NCBI RefSeq assembly: GCF_005671395.1
Contig: NZ_CP040428.1
Location: forward strand, 496,001 to 560,000
DNA length: 64,000 nt
Direction of reading: 5' to 3'
Source of the DNA: Jejubacter calystegiae
GTDB lineage: Bacteria; Pseudomonadota; Gammaproteobacteria; Enterobacterales; Enterobacteriaceae
The position numbers and the translations under genes are program-made. Within the stretch, counting starts at the first letter, position 1, and each line of letters starts with the position of its first letter. This document shows positions 16,054-24,980 of the stretch, piece after piece. The notes beneath the pieces are model-generated. The model was not told the DNA's origin, did not search any database, and worked only from the letters and a program-made list of their open reading frames with translations.

Positions 16054-16899
16054 ATGAAAACAGGATTAAGTAGCTATGCATACTTCTGGCGTCTGCATGA
16101 CCAGAACCCTTCGCCAGTCTCACTGTATGACGCACTCGACGACAGCGCGCAACTGGGCGCGGATGTCTTCCAGATTTGCGACTACCCACAGATTGAGTCC
16201 TGGTCAGACGGCCAGCTTGCTGCGCTTTATCAGCACGCCAGCCGGTTGGGGATAACCCTGGAGTTAGGCACCAAAGGCATTGCGCCCGCACACTTACGTC
16301 GCTACCTGCACATTGCTGGTGAACTGGACTGTCGATTATTGCGAACTATGGTGAACACTCCGGATCACCGGCCGTCCCAGGCCCAGGCTCTCGACTACCT
16401 GACAGAAGTACTGCCCGAATTTATCCGCCAGCAGGTCGCGATATGTCTGGAAACCTACGAGCAGGTTCCCACATGTCATAACGTTGAACTGGTGAAAACC
16501 CTGGATTCCCCCTGGCTGGGTATCTGTCTCGATCCCGCCAACTGCGTTGCCGCCCTGGAAATGCCCGACGAAGTCGCCACGCTGACCGCCCCCTGGGTAC
16601 TCAACTGGCACGTCAAAGACTTTACTTTTTCCCGGCGTGATGGCTGGGTCGGTTTTACGCTTTCAGGCTGTCCCCAGGGAGAGGGGCTGCTGGATTACGA
16701 CGCTATTCGCGAACGTATTCAGCCGGAAAAAAGGAACATCAGCCAGATAGTTGAACACTGGCTGCCCTGGCAGGGTGACTTTGCCACAAGCTGCGAAATC
16801 GAATCCCGCTGGGCACAACATAACATGCAGTATTTGCTACAAAAAAATGCTTCCCTGACAACATCCGACACTTCCAAGGAGTCCAATCATGCCTGCTGA
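16054..16899 (+). CDS. oiaC: TIM-barrel sugar epimerase-family protein, probable 3-oxo-isoapionate decarboxylase
   Basis: A 281-residue xylose isomerase-like (AP endonuclease 2) TIM barrel. Metal-binding positions are suggested by CLETYEQVPT (about residue 130), GICLDPANC (about 158) and VLNWHVKDFTFS (about 186). OiaC of the D-apiose/D-apionate pathways belongs to this family and converts 3-oxo-isoapionate to L-erythrulose and CO2. The start follows a perfect GGAGG, and the end overlaps the next gene by 11 bases. The specific name rests on context with the ApnO-like gene and is an inference; a generic sugar-phosphate isomerase/epimerase is the safe call. Confidence 0.7.
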   Translation: MKTGLSSYAYFWRLHDQNPSPVSLYDALDDSAQLGADVFQICDYPQIESWSDGQLAALYQHASRLGITLELGTKGIAPAHLRRYLHIAGELDCRLLRTMVNTPDHRPSQAQALDYLTEVLPEFIRQQVAICLETYEQVPTCHNVELVKTLDSPWLGICLDPANCVAALEMPDEVATLTAPWVLNWHVKDFTFSRRDGWVGFTLSGCPQGEGLLDYDAIRERIQPEKRNISQIVEHWLPWQGDFATSCEIESRWAQHNMQYLLQKNASLTTSDTSKESNHAC

Positions 16900-17746
16900 A
16901 CTGAAAACCGTTACCGTCATTGGCGCGGGCGGCAAGATGGGTATGCGTATTTCGGCAAACTTCCAGAACAGCCAGTACCAGGTGTTTTACTGTGAAAACT
17001 CACCGCAGGCCCGTGAAAAAGTCGCCGCCGAAGGGCGTGAAATCTCCGATCCTGAGTCGGTGGTTCCACTAAGCGATGTCGTTATCCTGGCGGTGCCGGA
17101 TATCGTGCTGGGGAAGGTGTCGCAGGCCGTCGTACCACAAATGAAAACCGGCGCCATCCTGCTTACTCTGGATCCTGCCGCGGCCTATGCCAACCTGATC
17201 GCACTGCGCGATGGCATTGAATATGCCGTCGCCCACCCCTGCCATCCTTCGGTATTTTTACAGCGCTATACCAAAGAGGAGCATGACGACGCCTTCGGCG
17301 GCGTGGCGGCAATCCAGCATGTTGCCGCCTCCTGGGAGAGCGGAAGTGACGCCCAGCGAAGCGAGCTGGCCAAAGTCATCAACTGCATGTATGGCCCGGT
17401 TGAGCAGGTTCACTGGGTGACGGTGAAACAACTGGCTTACCTGGAACCCACCCTGGTTGAAACGGTCGCCTGCATGGTCGGCGCCTTTATGAAAGAGTCG
17501 CTGGATGAGACCGTAAAACATTGCGGCGTACCTGAAGAAGCGGCAAAAGCCATGCTGTATGGGCATATCCAGATTGCCCTGGCGGTCGCCTTCCGCGCCA
17601 CCAACCCCTTCTCAGACGCCTGTATGATCGCCATGGAATACGGCCGGGAAAAAATCATCAAACCCGACTGGAAAGTGATTTTTGAAGAGAAAGAGCTGGA
17701 TACGGTGATCGCCCGCATGTTGAAGATCGACAAGATCAACCGCTAA
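16889..17746 (+). CDS. apnO: PGDH-like NAD-dependent oxidoreductase, probable D-apionate oxidoisomerase
   Basis: A 285-residue protein. The N-terminal Rossmann domain has VTVIGAGGKMGMRIS (residues 8-22) and the C-terminal part is an all-helical phosphogluconate dehydrogenase-like domain (VAHPCHPSVF, then VHWVTVKQLAYLEPTLVET). D-apionate oxidoisomerase ApnO is of this kind and makes 3-oxo-isoapionate, the substrate of OiaC. Having transporter, ApnO-like and OiaC-like proteins in one operon gives a complete route from D-apionate to L-erythrulose. A related hydroxyacid dehydrogenase specificity cannot be excluded. Confidence 0.7.
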   Translation: MPAELKTVTVIGAGGKMGMRISANFQNSQYQVFYCENSPQAREKVAAEGREISDPESVVPLSDVVILAVPDIVLGKVSQAVVPQMKTGAILLTLDPAAAYANLIALRDGIEYAVAHPCHPSVFLQRYTKEEHDDAFGGVAAIQHVAASWESGSDAQRSELAKVINCMYGPVEQVHWVTVKQLAYLEPTLVETVACMVGAFMKESLDETVKHCGVPEEAAKAMLYGHIQIALAVAFRATNPFSDACMIAMEYGREKIIKPDWKVIFEEKELDTVIARMLKIDKINR

Positions 17747-17789
17747 CTCTGGCATTCAGGCATACATCCTGATGGCGGGGATGTATGCC

Positions 17790-18155
17790 TCAAAAATCCC
17801 TTTTCCCTTCACTGCGCTTGAGGGTTTCGGCCAGACAATCCCTGCGCCGCTCCAGTTCGGCGATTTGCCGTTCGATGGCGGCCAGGCGCTTAAGCTGCAT
17901 ATCCCGGGTTTCCGGGCAAAAGGCGGCGTCTTCGGTCATGCGCATACAATCGGGGAAAGCGCTGATTTCCGCCAGGCTAAAACCGGTGGCGATCAGGCGC
18001 TGGATCTGCCGGACCTGGGTTATCGCCTGCGGTGCAAAGTAGCGATAGCCGTTGCAGGCGCGCCGGGATACTAACAGACCGTGCCGGTCATAATGGCGGA
18101 TAGCCCGCACGCTCACGCCTGTTTCTTTCGCCAGCTCACCTATCGATAAAGACAT
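17790..18155 (-). CDS. MerR-family transcriptional regulator
   Basis: A 121-residue MerR protein. The winged HTH is at residues 1-40 (MSLSIGELAKETGVSVRAIR, then HYDRHGLL), followed by the dimerisation helix (MQLKRLAAIERQIAELERRRDCLAETL). Between them is a CPETRD motif with Cys at about residue 80, and CMRMTE slightly earlier, so a metal, oxidant or small-molecule signal is possible. It is divergent from an alpha/beta hydrolase gene and probably controls it from a dyad in the shared promoter. The inducer is unknown. Confidence 0.88.
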   Translation of the reverse strand: MSLSIGELAKETGVSVRAIRHYDRHGLLVSRRACNGYRYFAPQAITQVRQIQRLIATGFSLAEISAFPDCMRMTEDAAFCPETRDMQLKRLAAIERQIAELERRRDCLAETLKRSEGKRDF

Positions 18156-18179
18156 GATTTTTCCTCCCGGGGTTAGCGC

Positions 18180-18212
18180 TTGACTCTGACATCAGTGTCA
18201 GGGTTCAGGATA
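18180..18212 (+). promoter_or_regulatory. Probable MerR-controlled promoter with operator in long spacer
   Basis: TTGACT (18180-18185) is followed directly by the perfect dyad CTGACA-TCAG-TGTCAG (18186-18201). A -10-like AGGATA or CAGGAT follows at 18206-18212, giving a 20-21 base spacer. MerR regulators bind dyads inside such over-long spacers and untwist the DNA on induction. The promoter would drive the hydrolase gene at 18242. Confidence 0.6.
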
Positions 18213-18241
18213 GCTGGAAATCAACCCAGAAGGAGTAATCA

Positions 18242-19123
18242 ATGCGATTGTCAGCCCATTCTTATTTGGCCCTGCTGTTACTGCTGTTTTCCACCGCGCT
18301 GGCGGCCCAGCCCAAAAGCTATACCGTGACCGCGCCGGACGGCGTCCGGCTGGCGGTGCAGGAGGCGGGGAATCCGCAGGGTACGCCCATCATCTTTATC
18401 CACGGCCTGCTTGGCAGCCACCTGAACTGGGAGCGGCAGTTTAGCGATCCTCAGCTGCAACGCTTTCGGTTGATCGCCTTCGATTTACGCGGTCACGGGC
18501 TTTCCGATAAGCCCACTCAGGAATCCGCTTACCGCGACGGTAAACGCTGGGCTGAGGATCTGGCGGCAGTTATCGCCGCCAGCCACGCCCACAAGCCGCT
18601 GCTGGTGGGCTGGTCGCTGGGCGGCGCGGTGATCACCAACTATCTGGCGGCCCGGGGGGATATCGATATTCGCGGCGCCGTCTACGTGGATGGCGTGGTA
18701 GAACTGACGCCCACGCAGATCCCCGCTCACAGCAGCGTCTACCGGGATATGATCGCTGCGGATCTGAAGACCCATCTGGATGGCGAACGCGCCTTCCTGC
18801 GTTTGTGCTTCCACCAGCAGCCGGATAGCGTCACCTTTGAGCGCCTGCTGGCCAACGCCGCCCTGGCGGCATGGCCCATGCAGCGCGCGGTGCCGTCGAT
18901 GAGCATTGCGCTGGAACAGGGACTGGGTCAGGCCCGGGTACCGCTGCTGTTTATTTACGGCGCGCAGGACGCCCTGGTCCGCCCCCAGCCAGCCCTGGCG
19001 CGAGCCCGCCAGGTTAATCCGGGGATCCAGTCGCGTCTCTATTCGAATTCCGGCCACGCCCCCTTTATCGAAGAGCCCGCTCGCTTTAATCGCGAACTGG
19101 CGACATTTGCCGCCAGCCTGTAA
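18242..19123 (+). CDS. Exported alpha/beta hydrolase
   Basis: A 293-residue alpha/beta hydrolase with an N-terminal signal peptide (LALLLLLFSTALAA, cleavage near residue 22), so probably periplasmic. Catalytic features are FIHGLLGSHLNW (oxyanion hole), DLRGHGLSDKP, the nucleophile elbow GWSLGG (Ser at about residue 126), an Asp in YGAQDALV and the His in NSGHAPF. The substrate is unknown; esters or haloperoxidase-type chemistry are typical for the family. Its divergent MerR regulator suggests induction by a toxic or scarce compound. Confidence 0.85.
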   Translation: MRLSAHSYLALLLLLFSTALAAQPKSYTVTAPDGVRLAVQEAGNPQGTPIIFIHGLLGSHLNWERQFSDPQLQRFRLIAFDLRGHGLSDKPTQESAYRDGKRWAEDLAAVIAASHAHKPLLVGWSLGGAVITNYLAARGDIDIRGAVYVDGVVELTPTQIPAHSSVYRDMIAADLKTHLDGERAFLRLCFHQQPDSVTFERLLANAALAAWPMQRAVPSMSIALEQGLGQARVPLLFIYGAQDALVRPQPALARARQVNPGIQSRLYSNSGHAPFIEEPARFNRELATFAASL

Positions 19124-19302
19124 CCCTTAAGGCAGGGACGCCTTAGCACCCTCTTCATTAATGAACAACCCTTATTGCGATTACAAATCTTAAATCCCTA
19201 CCAGGATCGCAAATCAATGACCTTATAATTTCCATATGTATACAAATTGATACATTTAGAGTGTGAAGTATTAACAAACTGATAAAACGAAGGAGCCGCC
19301 TC

Positions 19303-20682
19303 ATGGATGTTCAACCTCTGAAAGCCGCCATGGCCAGCCCACCTTCCGGGCGCGGGCTGGCGATTATCGCCATCGACATTGTTCTGTTGATACTGCTGAT
19401 TAATTTTTTGCCGTTCGATGAAAAAGCTAACGCTGGCCTGGCGCTGATGGTGTTTATCGGCGTGCTGTGGCTGACGGAGGCAATCCACGTCACCATCACC
19501 GCGTTGTTGATCCCGCTGCTGGCCATCGGTTTTGGCCTGCTGGATGCCAATAACGCCCTGAAATCCTTCGCAAACCCAATTATCTTCCTGTTCTTCGGCG
19601 GCTTCGCGCTGGCGACGGCGCTGCACGTACAGGGGCTGGACAGGCTTATCGCTAACCGACTATTGATGCTGGCGGGCGGTCGCCTGGGGCTGGCGGTCAT
19701 CATTCTGTTCGGCGTCACGGCTGCAATTTCCATGTGGATCAGTAATACCGCCACGGCGGCGATGATGCTGCCGCTGGCGCTGGGGATCCTCACCAATCTG
19801 GATCAGGAAAAAGAGCGTAAAACCTATATATTCCTGCTGCTGGGTATCGCCTACAGCGCCAGCATCGGCGGTCTGGGCACCCTGGTGGGCAGCCCGCCCA
19901 ACGCCATCGCCGCCGCCCAGCTTAATATCGGCTTCTTCGAATGGATGAAGTACGGCATTCCGCTGGTGGTAGTGATGATGCCGCTGATGGTGGGCGTGCT
20001 GTATCTGATGCTGCGGCCAAATCTTAAGTACAAGGTGGATATCAAGCTGGAGCATGTGGAGTGGACCACCATGCGCCTGATAGCACTGGGGATCTTCGCC
20101 CTGACGGTAGTAAGCTGGATCTTCAGCACCCAGATAAGCGCAATGCTTGGCGGCGTGAAGCAGTTCGACTCGCTGGTGGCGATCTCTGCTGCGGTGCTGA
20201 TTGGCGCAAGCGGCGTCGCCAGCTGGAAGCAGATTCAAAACAACACCGAATGGGGCGTGCTGATGCTGTTCGGCGGCGGCCTGACGCTAAGCATCATCCT
20301 GCAGGATTCCGGCGCCAGCGCCATTATGGCCAACGGTATGGCGGATATTTTCGGCGCCAGCCACTGGTTTATCATTATGCTGGCGGTAGCGACCTTTATC
20401 ATCTTCCTGACTGAATTCACCAGTAATACCGCCAGCGCCGCCCTGCTGGTGCCGGTATTCGCCACGGTCGCGACAGCGCTGGGCATGCCGGAAGCGCTGC
20501 TGACGCTGATTATCGGTTTCGGCGCCTCCTGCGCCTTTATGCTGCCGGTCGCCACGCCGCCCAACGCCATTGTGTTCGGTTCAGGGTTTATTAAGCAGAC
20601 CGATATGGTGCGGGTCGGCATTGGGCTTAACATTGTGAGCATCGCGGTGGTCACGATGTTTGCCTGGTTCCTGTGGCAGTAA
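19303..20682 (+). CDS. DASS/SLC13-family sodium:dicarboxylate-type symporter
   Basis: A 459-residue membrane protein of the divalent anion:sodium symporter family. The two hallmark re-entrant SNT motifs are present as ISNTATAAMMLPLA (about residue 147) and TSNTASAALLVPVF (about 373), each followed by a P-rich loop (GSPPNAIAAAQ; ATPPNAIVFGSG). Likely substrates are di- or tricarboxylates or sulfate. It stands alone, convergent with a LysR gene 17 bases away, and no enzyme gene indicates its substrate. Confidence 0.88.
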   Translation: MDVQPLKAAMASPPSGRGLAIIAIDIVLLILLINFLPFDEKANAGLALMVFIGVLWLTEAIHVTITALLIPLLAIGFGLLDANNALKSFANPIIFLFFGGFALATALHVQGLDRLIANRLLMLAGGRLGLAVIILFGVTAAISMWISNTATAAMMLPLALGILTNLDQEKERKTYIFLLLGIAYSASIGGLGTLVGSPPNAIAAAQLNIGFFEWMKYGIPLVVVMMPLMVGVLYLMLRPNLKYKVDIKLEHVEWTTMRLIALGIFALTVVSWIFSTQISAMLGGVKQFDSLVAISAAVLIGASGVASWKQIQNNTEWGVLMLFGGGLTLSIILQDSGASAIMANGMADIFGASHWFIIMLAVATFIIFLTEFTSNTASAALLVPVFATVATALGMPEALLTLIIGFGASCAFMLPVATPPNAIVFGSGFIKQTDMVRVGIGLNIVSIAVVTMFAWFLWQ

Positions 20683-20699
20683 CATTTACAGATGAGGGC

Positions 20700-21623
20700 T
20701 TATACTCCAAAGTCCTCGTTCTGCAATTCGGTGCCGATCCACGCCAGGAACAGCGCCACTTTCTCCTTCTTATCCGCCCCGTGGGGGAAGACGAAATGGT
20801 GGGCGTTAAGCGGCATGCTGAACGCCCCGTCGAACACCGGCACCAGCAGGCCACGCCGGATATAGTCCGCCGCCAGCAGGCTGCTTTCCAGAATCACGCC
20901 CATCCCCATCCGCGCCGCTTCCAGGCTCATATAGGAGCGGTCGAAACTAAAAATAAAACTTTTCCCGTGATTCTCGACATCGTGGAAAGCGAACCAGTGA
21001 TTCCAGTTAATCAGCGTGCTATTGGAATGAATCAAATCACAATCCAGCAGCGATGCGGGTTCATGAATGGCGTGCGAGGCCAGATACTCCGGCGCGGCCA
21101 GTACCATCACCCGCTCGTGCTTAACGGTGCGTACGCTTAGGGTGGGCCATTCCGAAAATCCGTGACGAATATCGATGTCGATATTATCCCGGGCGAATTG
21201 CAGATTCTCGTATGAGCAGGAGAGGCTAAGCTGGAGTTCCGGATGGCGTTGACGAAACTTGTCCAGCCGAATCATCAACCACAACAGCCCGAAGCTGGGG
21301 GCACTGTGAATACGTAAATGCTCATGATGAATATCATTAATAGCCTGATCGGTGGCCCGACCTATAATACTTAAAGCCCCGGAAACGTCTTTTAAATATT
21401 GCTGACCGATACTGGTTAATATGACACCCTTACCGCTACGAACAAAAAGTTTTTTACCAATAAAGCTTTCCAGTGCGGCAATCTGATGGCTGACCGCCGA
21501 AGCGGTTATATTTAATATTTCAGCGGCAAGATGAATGCTTCCGGCATTGGCCACTTCAATAAACGCCTGAATATTACGCAGCGAGGGAAGCGGTAAATTA
21601 TTGTTATTATCGCGTCGGGTCAT
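20700..21623 (-). CDS. LysR-family regulator (GcvA-like)
   Basis: A 307-residue LysR regulator. The winged HTH lies at residues 10-70 (LPSLRNIQAFIEVANAGS ... AVSHQIAALESFIGKKLFVR), followed by a substrate-binding domain (LRIHSAPSFGLLWLMIRLDKF). The pattern of the HTH resembles GcvA-type members. It is divergent from the MFS-SDR-transketolase operon starting at 21982 and convergent with the DASS gene. The most likely target is the divergent operon. The effector is unknown. Confidence 0.87.
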   Translation of the reverse strand: MTRRDNNNNLPLPSLRNIQAFIEVANAGSIHLAAEILNITASAVSHQIAALESFIGKKLFVRSGKGVILTSIGQQYLKDVSGALSIIGRATDQAINDIHHEHLRIHSAPSFGLLWLMIRLDKFRQRHPELQLSLSCSYENLQFARDNIDIDIRHGFSEWPTLSVRTVKHERVMVLAAPEYLASHAIHEPASLLDCDLIHSNSTLINWNHWFAFHDVENHGKSFIFSFDRSYMSLEAARMGMGVILESSLLAADYIRRGLLVPVFDGAFSMPLNAHHFVFPHGADKKEKVALFLAWIGTELQNEDFGV

Positions 21624-21981
21624 GGCTCCTCCCGGAAAGAATGTAGCTACAGGTTAGCCGCCGATACTACACGAAGCCCTGCCAACATCCACTTCCAGGG
21701 CGGTAATGAGGACGATTGCCAGTATCTCATTGCGCCGTCAGGCTATTTTTGTGATGGACTTATCATTATTCTGCAACAGAACATCAGCCGTCAGGATTTT
21801 CCCCTGCTACATCGTTTCGGCATTTGAATCCAGTCACATAACAAATTTTTCTCAGTATCAATTGAGTTTTCTTGTCTGGTGTCTGAGTGCTGAGTCGATA
21901 TATTCACCGGAAACATGCCGTAATCAACAAAAGAAAATAAAAGAGAAAGCACATGCCGTTTCTCTATAATGAGGAGAAAAC
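21624..21981. other. Intergenic region between divergent lysR and MFS operon
   Basis: About 358 bases with no credible gene. It must carry the LysR binding sites and the promoters of both units. It is AT-rich from 21760 onward. I see GAGGAGAAAAC directly before the ATG at 21982 as the ribosome binding site, but I cannot point to a convincing T-N11-A operator. Confidence 0.4.
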
Positions 21982-23319
21982 ATGTCCAGAATTGAGAGCA
22001 CCCTGTACCCAGGAATCGCCAGGACGAATTATCGCTTTGTAGTATTAAGTCTGATATTTATTGTCTATGCGATTAACTACGCTGACCGAACCAATATTGG
22101 CGCGGTACTGCCATTTATTATCGACGAATTTCATATTAATAACTTCGAAGCCGGGGCCATCGCCAGTATGTTCTTTCTGGGCTACGCCATCAGTCAGATC
22201 CCGGCGGGCTTCTTTATTGCCCGTAAAGGCACCCGTGGGCTGGTTTCTCTTTCCATCTTCGGCTTTTCCGCCTTTACCTGGCTGATGGGCACCGCCAGCT
22301 CGGTCTTTAGCCTCAAGCTGATCCGCCTTGGTCTGGGGTTGAGCGAAGGCCCCTGCCCGGTGGGGCTCACGGCCACCATTAACAACTGGTTTCCGGCCCG
22401 GGAAAAGGCCACCGCCACCGGCGTGTTTATTGCCGCTACTATGTTCGCGCCAATTATTGTGCCGCCGCTGGCGGTCTGGATTTCAGTGACCTGGGGCTGG
22501 CGCTGGGTGTTCTATTCCTTCGCCATTCCCGGCATCGTCGTCGCGCTGGCCTGGTATCTGCTGGTGAAATCCCGCCCGGGCGAAAGCCGTTTTGTCTCAG
22601 AGAGCGAACTGTCGTTAATTACCAATGACCGTCAGGCAAACAGCGATCCGGCGCTGCAGGAGGGCAACATCGTTCTGTCCCCCCGCTTCGCGCTGCTCGA
22701 CAAGCTGATTCGGGTACGCAAGCTGGCGCCGCTGGACAGCGCAAAGGCGCTGTTCACCTCCAAAAACATTCTGGGGGACTGCGTGGCCTATTTCATGATG
22801 GTCAGCGTGCTCTACGGGCTGCTGACCTGGATCCCGCTCTATCTGGTGAAGGAGAAGGGATTCAACTTTATGAGTATGGGGCTGGTGGCCAGCATGCCCT
22901 GCATCGGCGGCTTTATCGGCGCCATTGTCGGTGGCTGGATCTCCGACCGTCTGCTTGGCCGCCGCCGCAAGCCCACCATGCTGTTCACCGCCATCACCAC
23001 CGTCATCATGATGCTGATTATGCTCAACATTCCCGGCAACACCCTGGCGGTCTGTACCGGTCTGTTCATGGTCGGCCTGTGCCTCAATATCGGCTGGCCC
23101 GCCTTTACCGCCTACGGCATGGCGGCGGCGGCTCCCAAAACCTATCCCATTGCCGCCGCCATCATTAACAGCGGCGGCAATCTGGGCGGCTTTGTTTCGC
23201 CCATGGTGGCGGGATTCCTGCTGGACAGCACCGGCAGCTTCAACGCGGTGTTTACCTGGTTTGGCATCTGCGCCGCGCTGGGCCTGGTGGTGATTCTGTT
23301 TCTCGACGAGCCGCAGTAG
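21982..23319 (+). CDS. MFS transporter of the anion:cation symporter family
   Basis: A 445-residue, 12-segment MFS permease of the hexuronate/glucarate (ACS) type. Visible hallmarks are YAINYADRTNIGAVLPFI (segment 1), IPAGFFIARKGTRG (loop 2-3) and RLGLGLSEGPCPVGLTATINNWFPAREKATATG (segments 4-5). It opens an operon with an SDR dehydrogenase and a two-subunit transketolase, so the substrate is probably a sugar acid or polyol-derived acid degraded by them. Divergently regulated by the adjacent LysR protein. Confidence 0.87.
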   Translation: MSRIESTLYPGIARTNYRFVVLSLIFIVYAINYADRTNIGAVLPFIIDEFHINNFEAGAIASMFFLGYAISQIPAGFFIARKGTRGLVSLSIFGFSAFTWLMGTASSVFSLKLIRLGLGLSEGPCPVGLTATINNWFPAREKATATGVFIAATMFAPIIVPPLAVWISVTWGWRWVFYSFAIPGIVVALAWYLLVKSRPGESRFVSESELSLITNDRQANSDPALQEGNIVLSPRFALLDKLIRVRKLAPLDSAKALFTSKNILGDCVAYFMMVSVLYGLLTWIPLYLVKEKGFNFMSMGLVASMPCIGGFIGAIVGGWISDRLLGRRRKPTMLFTAITTVIMMLIMLNIPGNTLAVCTGLFMVGLCLNIGWPAFTAYGMAAAAPKTYPIAAAIINSGGNLGGFVSPMVAGFLLDSTGSFNAVFTWFGICAALGLVVILFLDEPQ

Positions 23320-23368
23320 CGGTCCGCTTATACCTTTCACTGAGTGTTATCTCTACCGGAGTCAAACT

Positions 23369-24118
23369 ATGTTGCTTAACGATAAAGTCGCCGTTATCAC
23401 CGGCGCAGCCTCGGCTCGTGGCCTGGGTTTCGCCACCGCCCGTCTGTTCGCCGAACAGGGGGCCAGAGTCGCCATTCTCGATCTGGACGCCGATGCCGCC
23501 GCGGCCGCCGCGGCGCAACTGGGTGACCAGCACCTGGGGCTGGCGGCTGATGTCACCAATGAACATCAGGTGCAGCAAGCCATTGCCGAAGTGATTAACC
23601 GCTATGGACGTATCGACGTGCTGGTCAATAACGCCGGTATCACTCAACCCCTGAAGCTGATGGAGATCGCACAGAACAACTACGATGCCGTGCTGGACGT
23701 CAGCCTGCGCGGCACCCTGCTGGCCTCACAGGCGGTGATTCCCACCATGCGCGCCCAGGGCAGCGGCAGCATTGTCTGCATCTCTTCGGTTTCCGCCCAG
23801 CGTGGCGGCGGTATCTTCGGCGGCCCGCACTACAGCGCCGCCAAAGCAGGCGTTCTGGGGCTGGCGAAAGCGATGGCCCGGGAACTGGGGCCGGATAATA
23901 TTCGGGTCAACGCCATCACGCCGGGGCTGATTCAGACCGATATCACCGCCGGTAAGCTGACCGATGAAATGCGCCGCAACATTCTGGCCGGTATTCCGCT
24001 GAACCGCCTGGGCGACGCGCTGGATGTGGCCCGCGCCGCCCTGTTCCTGGGCAGCGACCTCTCCTCTTATTCCACCGGCATCACCCTTGATGTCAACGGC
24101 GGCATGTTAATTCACTAA
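23369..24118 (+). CDS. Short-chain dehydrogenase/reductase
   Basis: A 249-residue classical SDR. The NAD(P)-binding motif is TGAASARGLGFATA (residues 10-23), the structural motif NNAGIT is at about residue 88, and the catalytic Ser-Tyr-Lys are in SSVSAQRGGGIFGGPHYSAAK (Ser about 140, Tyr about 153, Lys about 157). An acidic residue after the second strand (LDLDAD) suggests NAD preference. It probably oxidises or reduces a sugar or ketose that the downstream transketolase then handles. The substrate is unknown. Confidence 0.87.
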   Translation: MLLNDKVAVITGAASARGLGFATARLFAEQGARVAILDLDADAAAAAAAQLGDQHLGLAADVTNEHQVQQAIAEVINRYGRIDVLVNNAGITQPLKLMEIAQNNYDAVLDVSLRGTLLASQAVIPTMRAQGSGSIVCISSVSAQRGGGIFGGPHYSAAKAGVLGLAKAMARELGPDNIRVNAITPGLIQTDITAGKLTDEMRRNILAGIPLNRLGDALDVARAALFLGSDLSSYSTGITLDVNGGMLIH

Positions 24119-24128
24119 GGAGCCAGCT

Positions 24129-24980
24129 ATGCCATCACCTGCTGAAATCGAAAAGGTTGCCGCTGCGGCCTGGCGCATCCGGCGCTACGCCCTGCGTATG
24201 GGCGAAGTTCAGGGCCAGGGCTATATCGGCCAGGCGCTGGGCTATGCCGACGTGCTGGCGACCGCCTTCTGCCACACCATGCAACTGCGCCCGCTGGAGC
24301 CAGAATGGGAAGGGCGCGATCGCTTTCTGCTTTCTCACGGCCACTACGCCATCGCCCTGTATGCCGCACTGCTTGAGGCTGGCGTCATTCCGGAGGAAGA
24401 ACTGGAAAGCTACGGCGCCGACGGCAGCCGCCTGCCAATGTCCGGTATGGCGACTTATACGCCAGGCATGGAGATCTCCGGCGGTTCGCTGGGCCAGGGT
24501 TTAAGCATCGCCGTTGGTATGGCGCTGGGGCTGCGCCACAAGAATAGCCCGGCGCTGGTGATCAACTCGATGTCCGACGGCGAACTGGACGAAGGCTCCA
24601 CCTGGGAAGCCGCCATGTCGGCAGCCCACCACGGGCTGGGCAACCTGATTAACATCGTCGATATCAATCGCCAACAGGCCGACGGAAATTCCCAGCAGAT
24701 CCTGGGCTACGAGCCGCTCCAGGATAAGTGGGCATCGTTCGGCTGGTATGTTCAGCGGGTGGACGGCAACGACACCGCCGCAGTTATCGACGCCTTCGAC
24801 AAAGCGAAAAACCATGTAGGCAAGCAGCCACGGGTGATTCTGTGCGACACCCTGATGGGCAAAGGCGTCCCCTTCCTGGAAGAGCGGGACAAGAACCACT
24901 TTATTCGCGTGGAGGCAGACGAGTGGCAGAAAGCGCTCGCCGTATTAGACGCGCAGCAGCCGACAGGAGGCGCCCAATGA
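24129..24980 (+). CDS. Transketolase N-terminal (ThDP-binding) subunit
   Basis: A 283-residue protein equal to the first third of transketolase, binding thiamin diphosphate. The motif is MSDGELDEGSTWEAAMSAAH (about residues 152-171), the GDGx(25-30)N equivalent, ending at VDINRQQADG. It lacks the pyrimidine-binding part, which is supplied by the next gene. Split transketolases of this type occur in sugar-acid and sulfosugar pathways, including the apulose-4-phosphate transketolase AptAB. The two genes overlap by ATGA, so the subunits are made together. Confidence 0.88.
   Translation: MPSPAEIEKVAAAAWRIRRYALRMGEVQGQGYIGQALGYADVLATAFCHTMQLRPLEPEWEGRDRFLLSHGHYAIALYAALLEAGVIPEEELESYGADGSRLPMSGMATYTPGMEISGGSLGQGLSIAVGMALGLRHKNSPALVINSMSDGELDEGSTWEAAMSAAHHGLGNLINIVDINRQQADGNSQQILGYEPLQDKWASFGWYVQRVDGNDTAAVIDAFDKAKNHVGKQPRVILCDTLMGKGVPFLEERDKNHFIRVEADEWQKALAVLDAQQPTGGAQ

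Noticed and set aside
19128-19145. TAAGGC-AGGGAC-GCCTTA hairpin after the hydrolase gene as terminator
   Set aside because: Only six pairs and no T-run; too weak to annotate.
22615-23340. Minus-strand frame rich in His, Gly and Gln opposite the MFS gene
   Set aside because: Low-complexity translation of the complement of a transporter gene; not a real histidine-rich protein.
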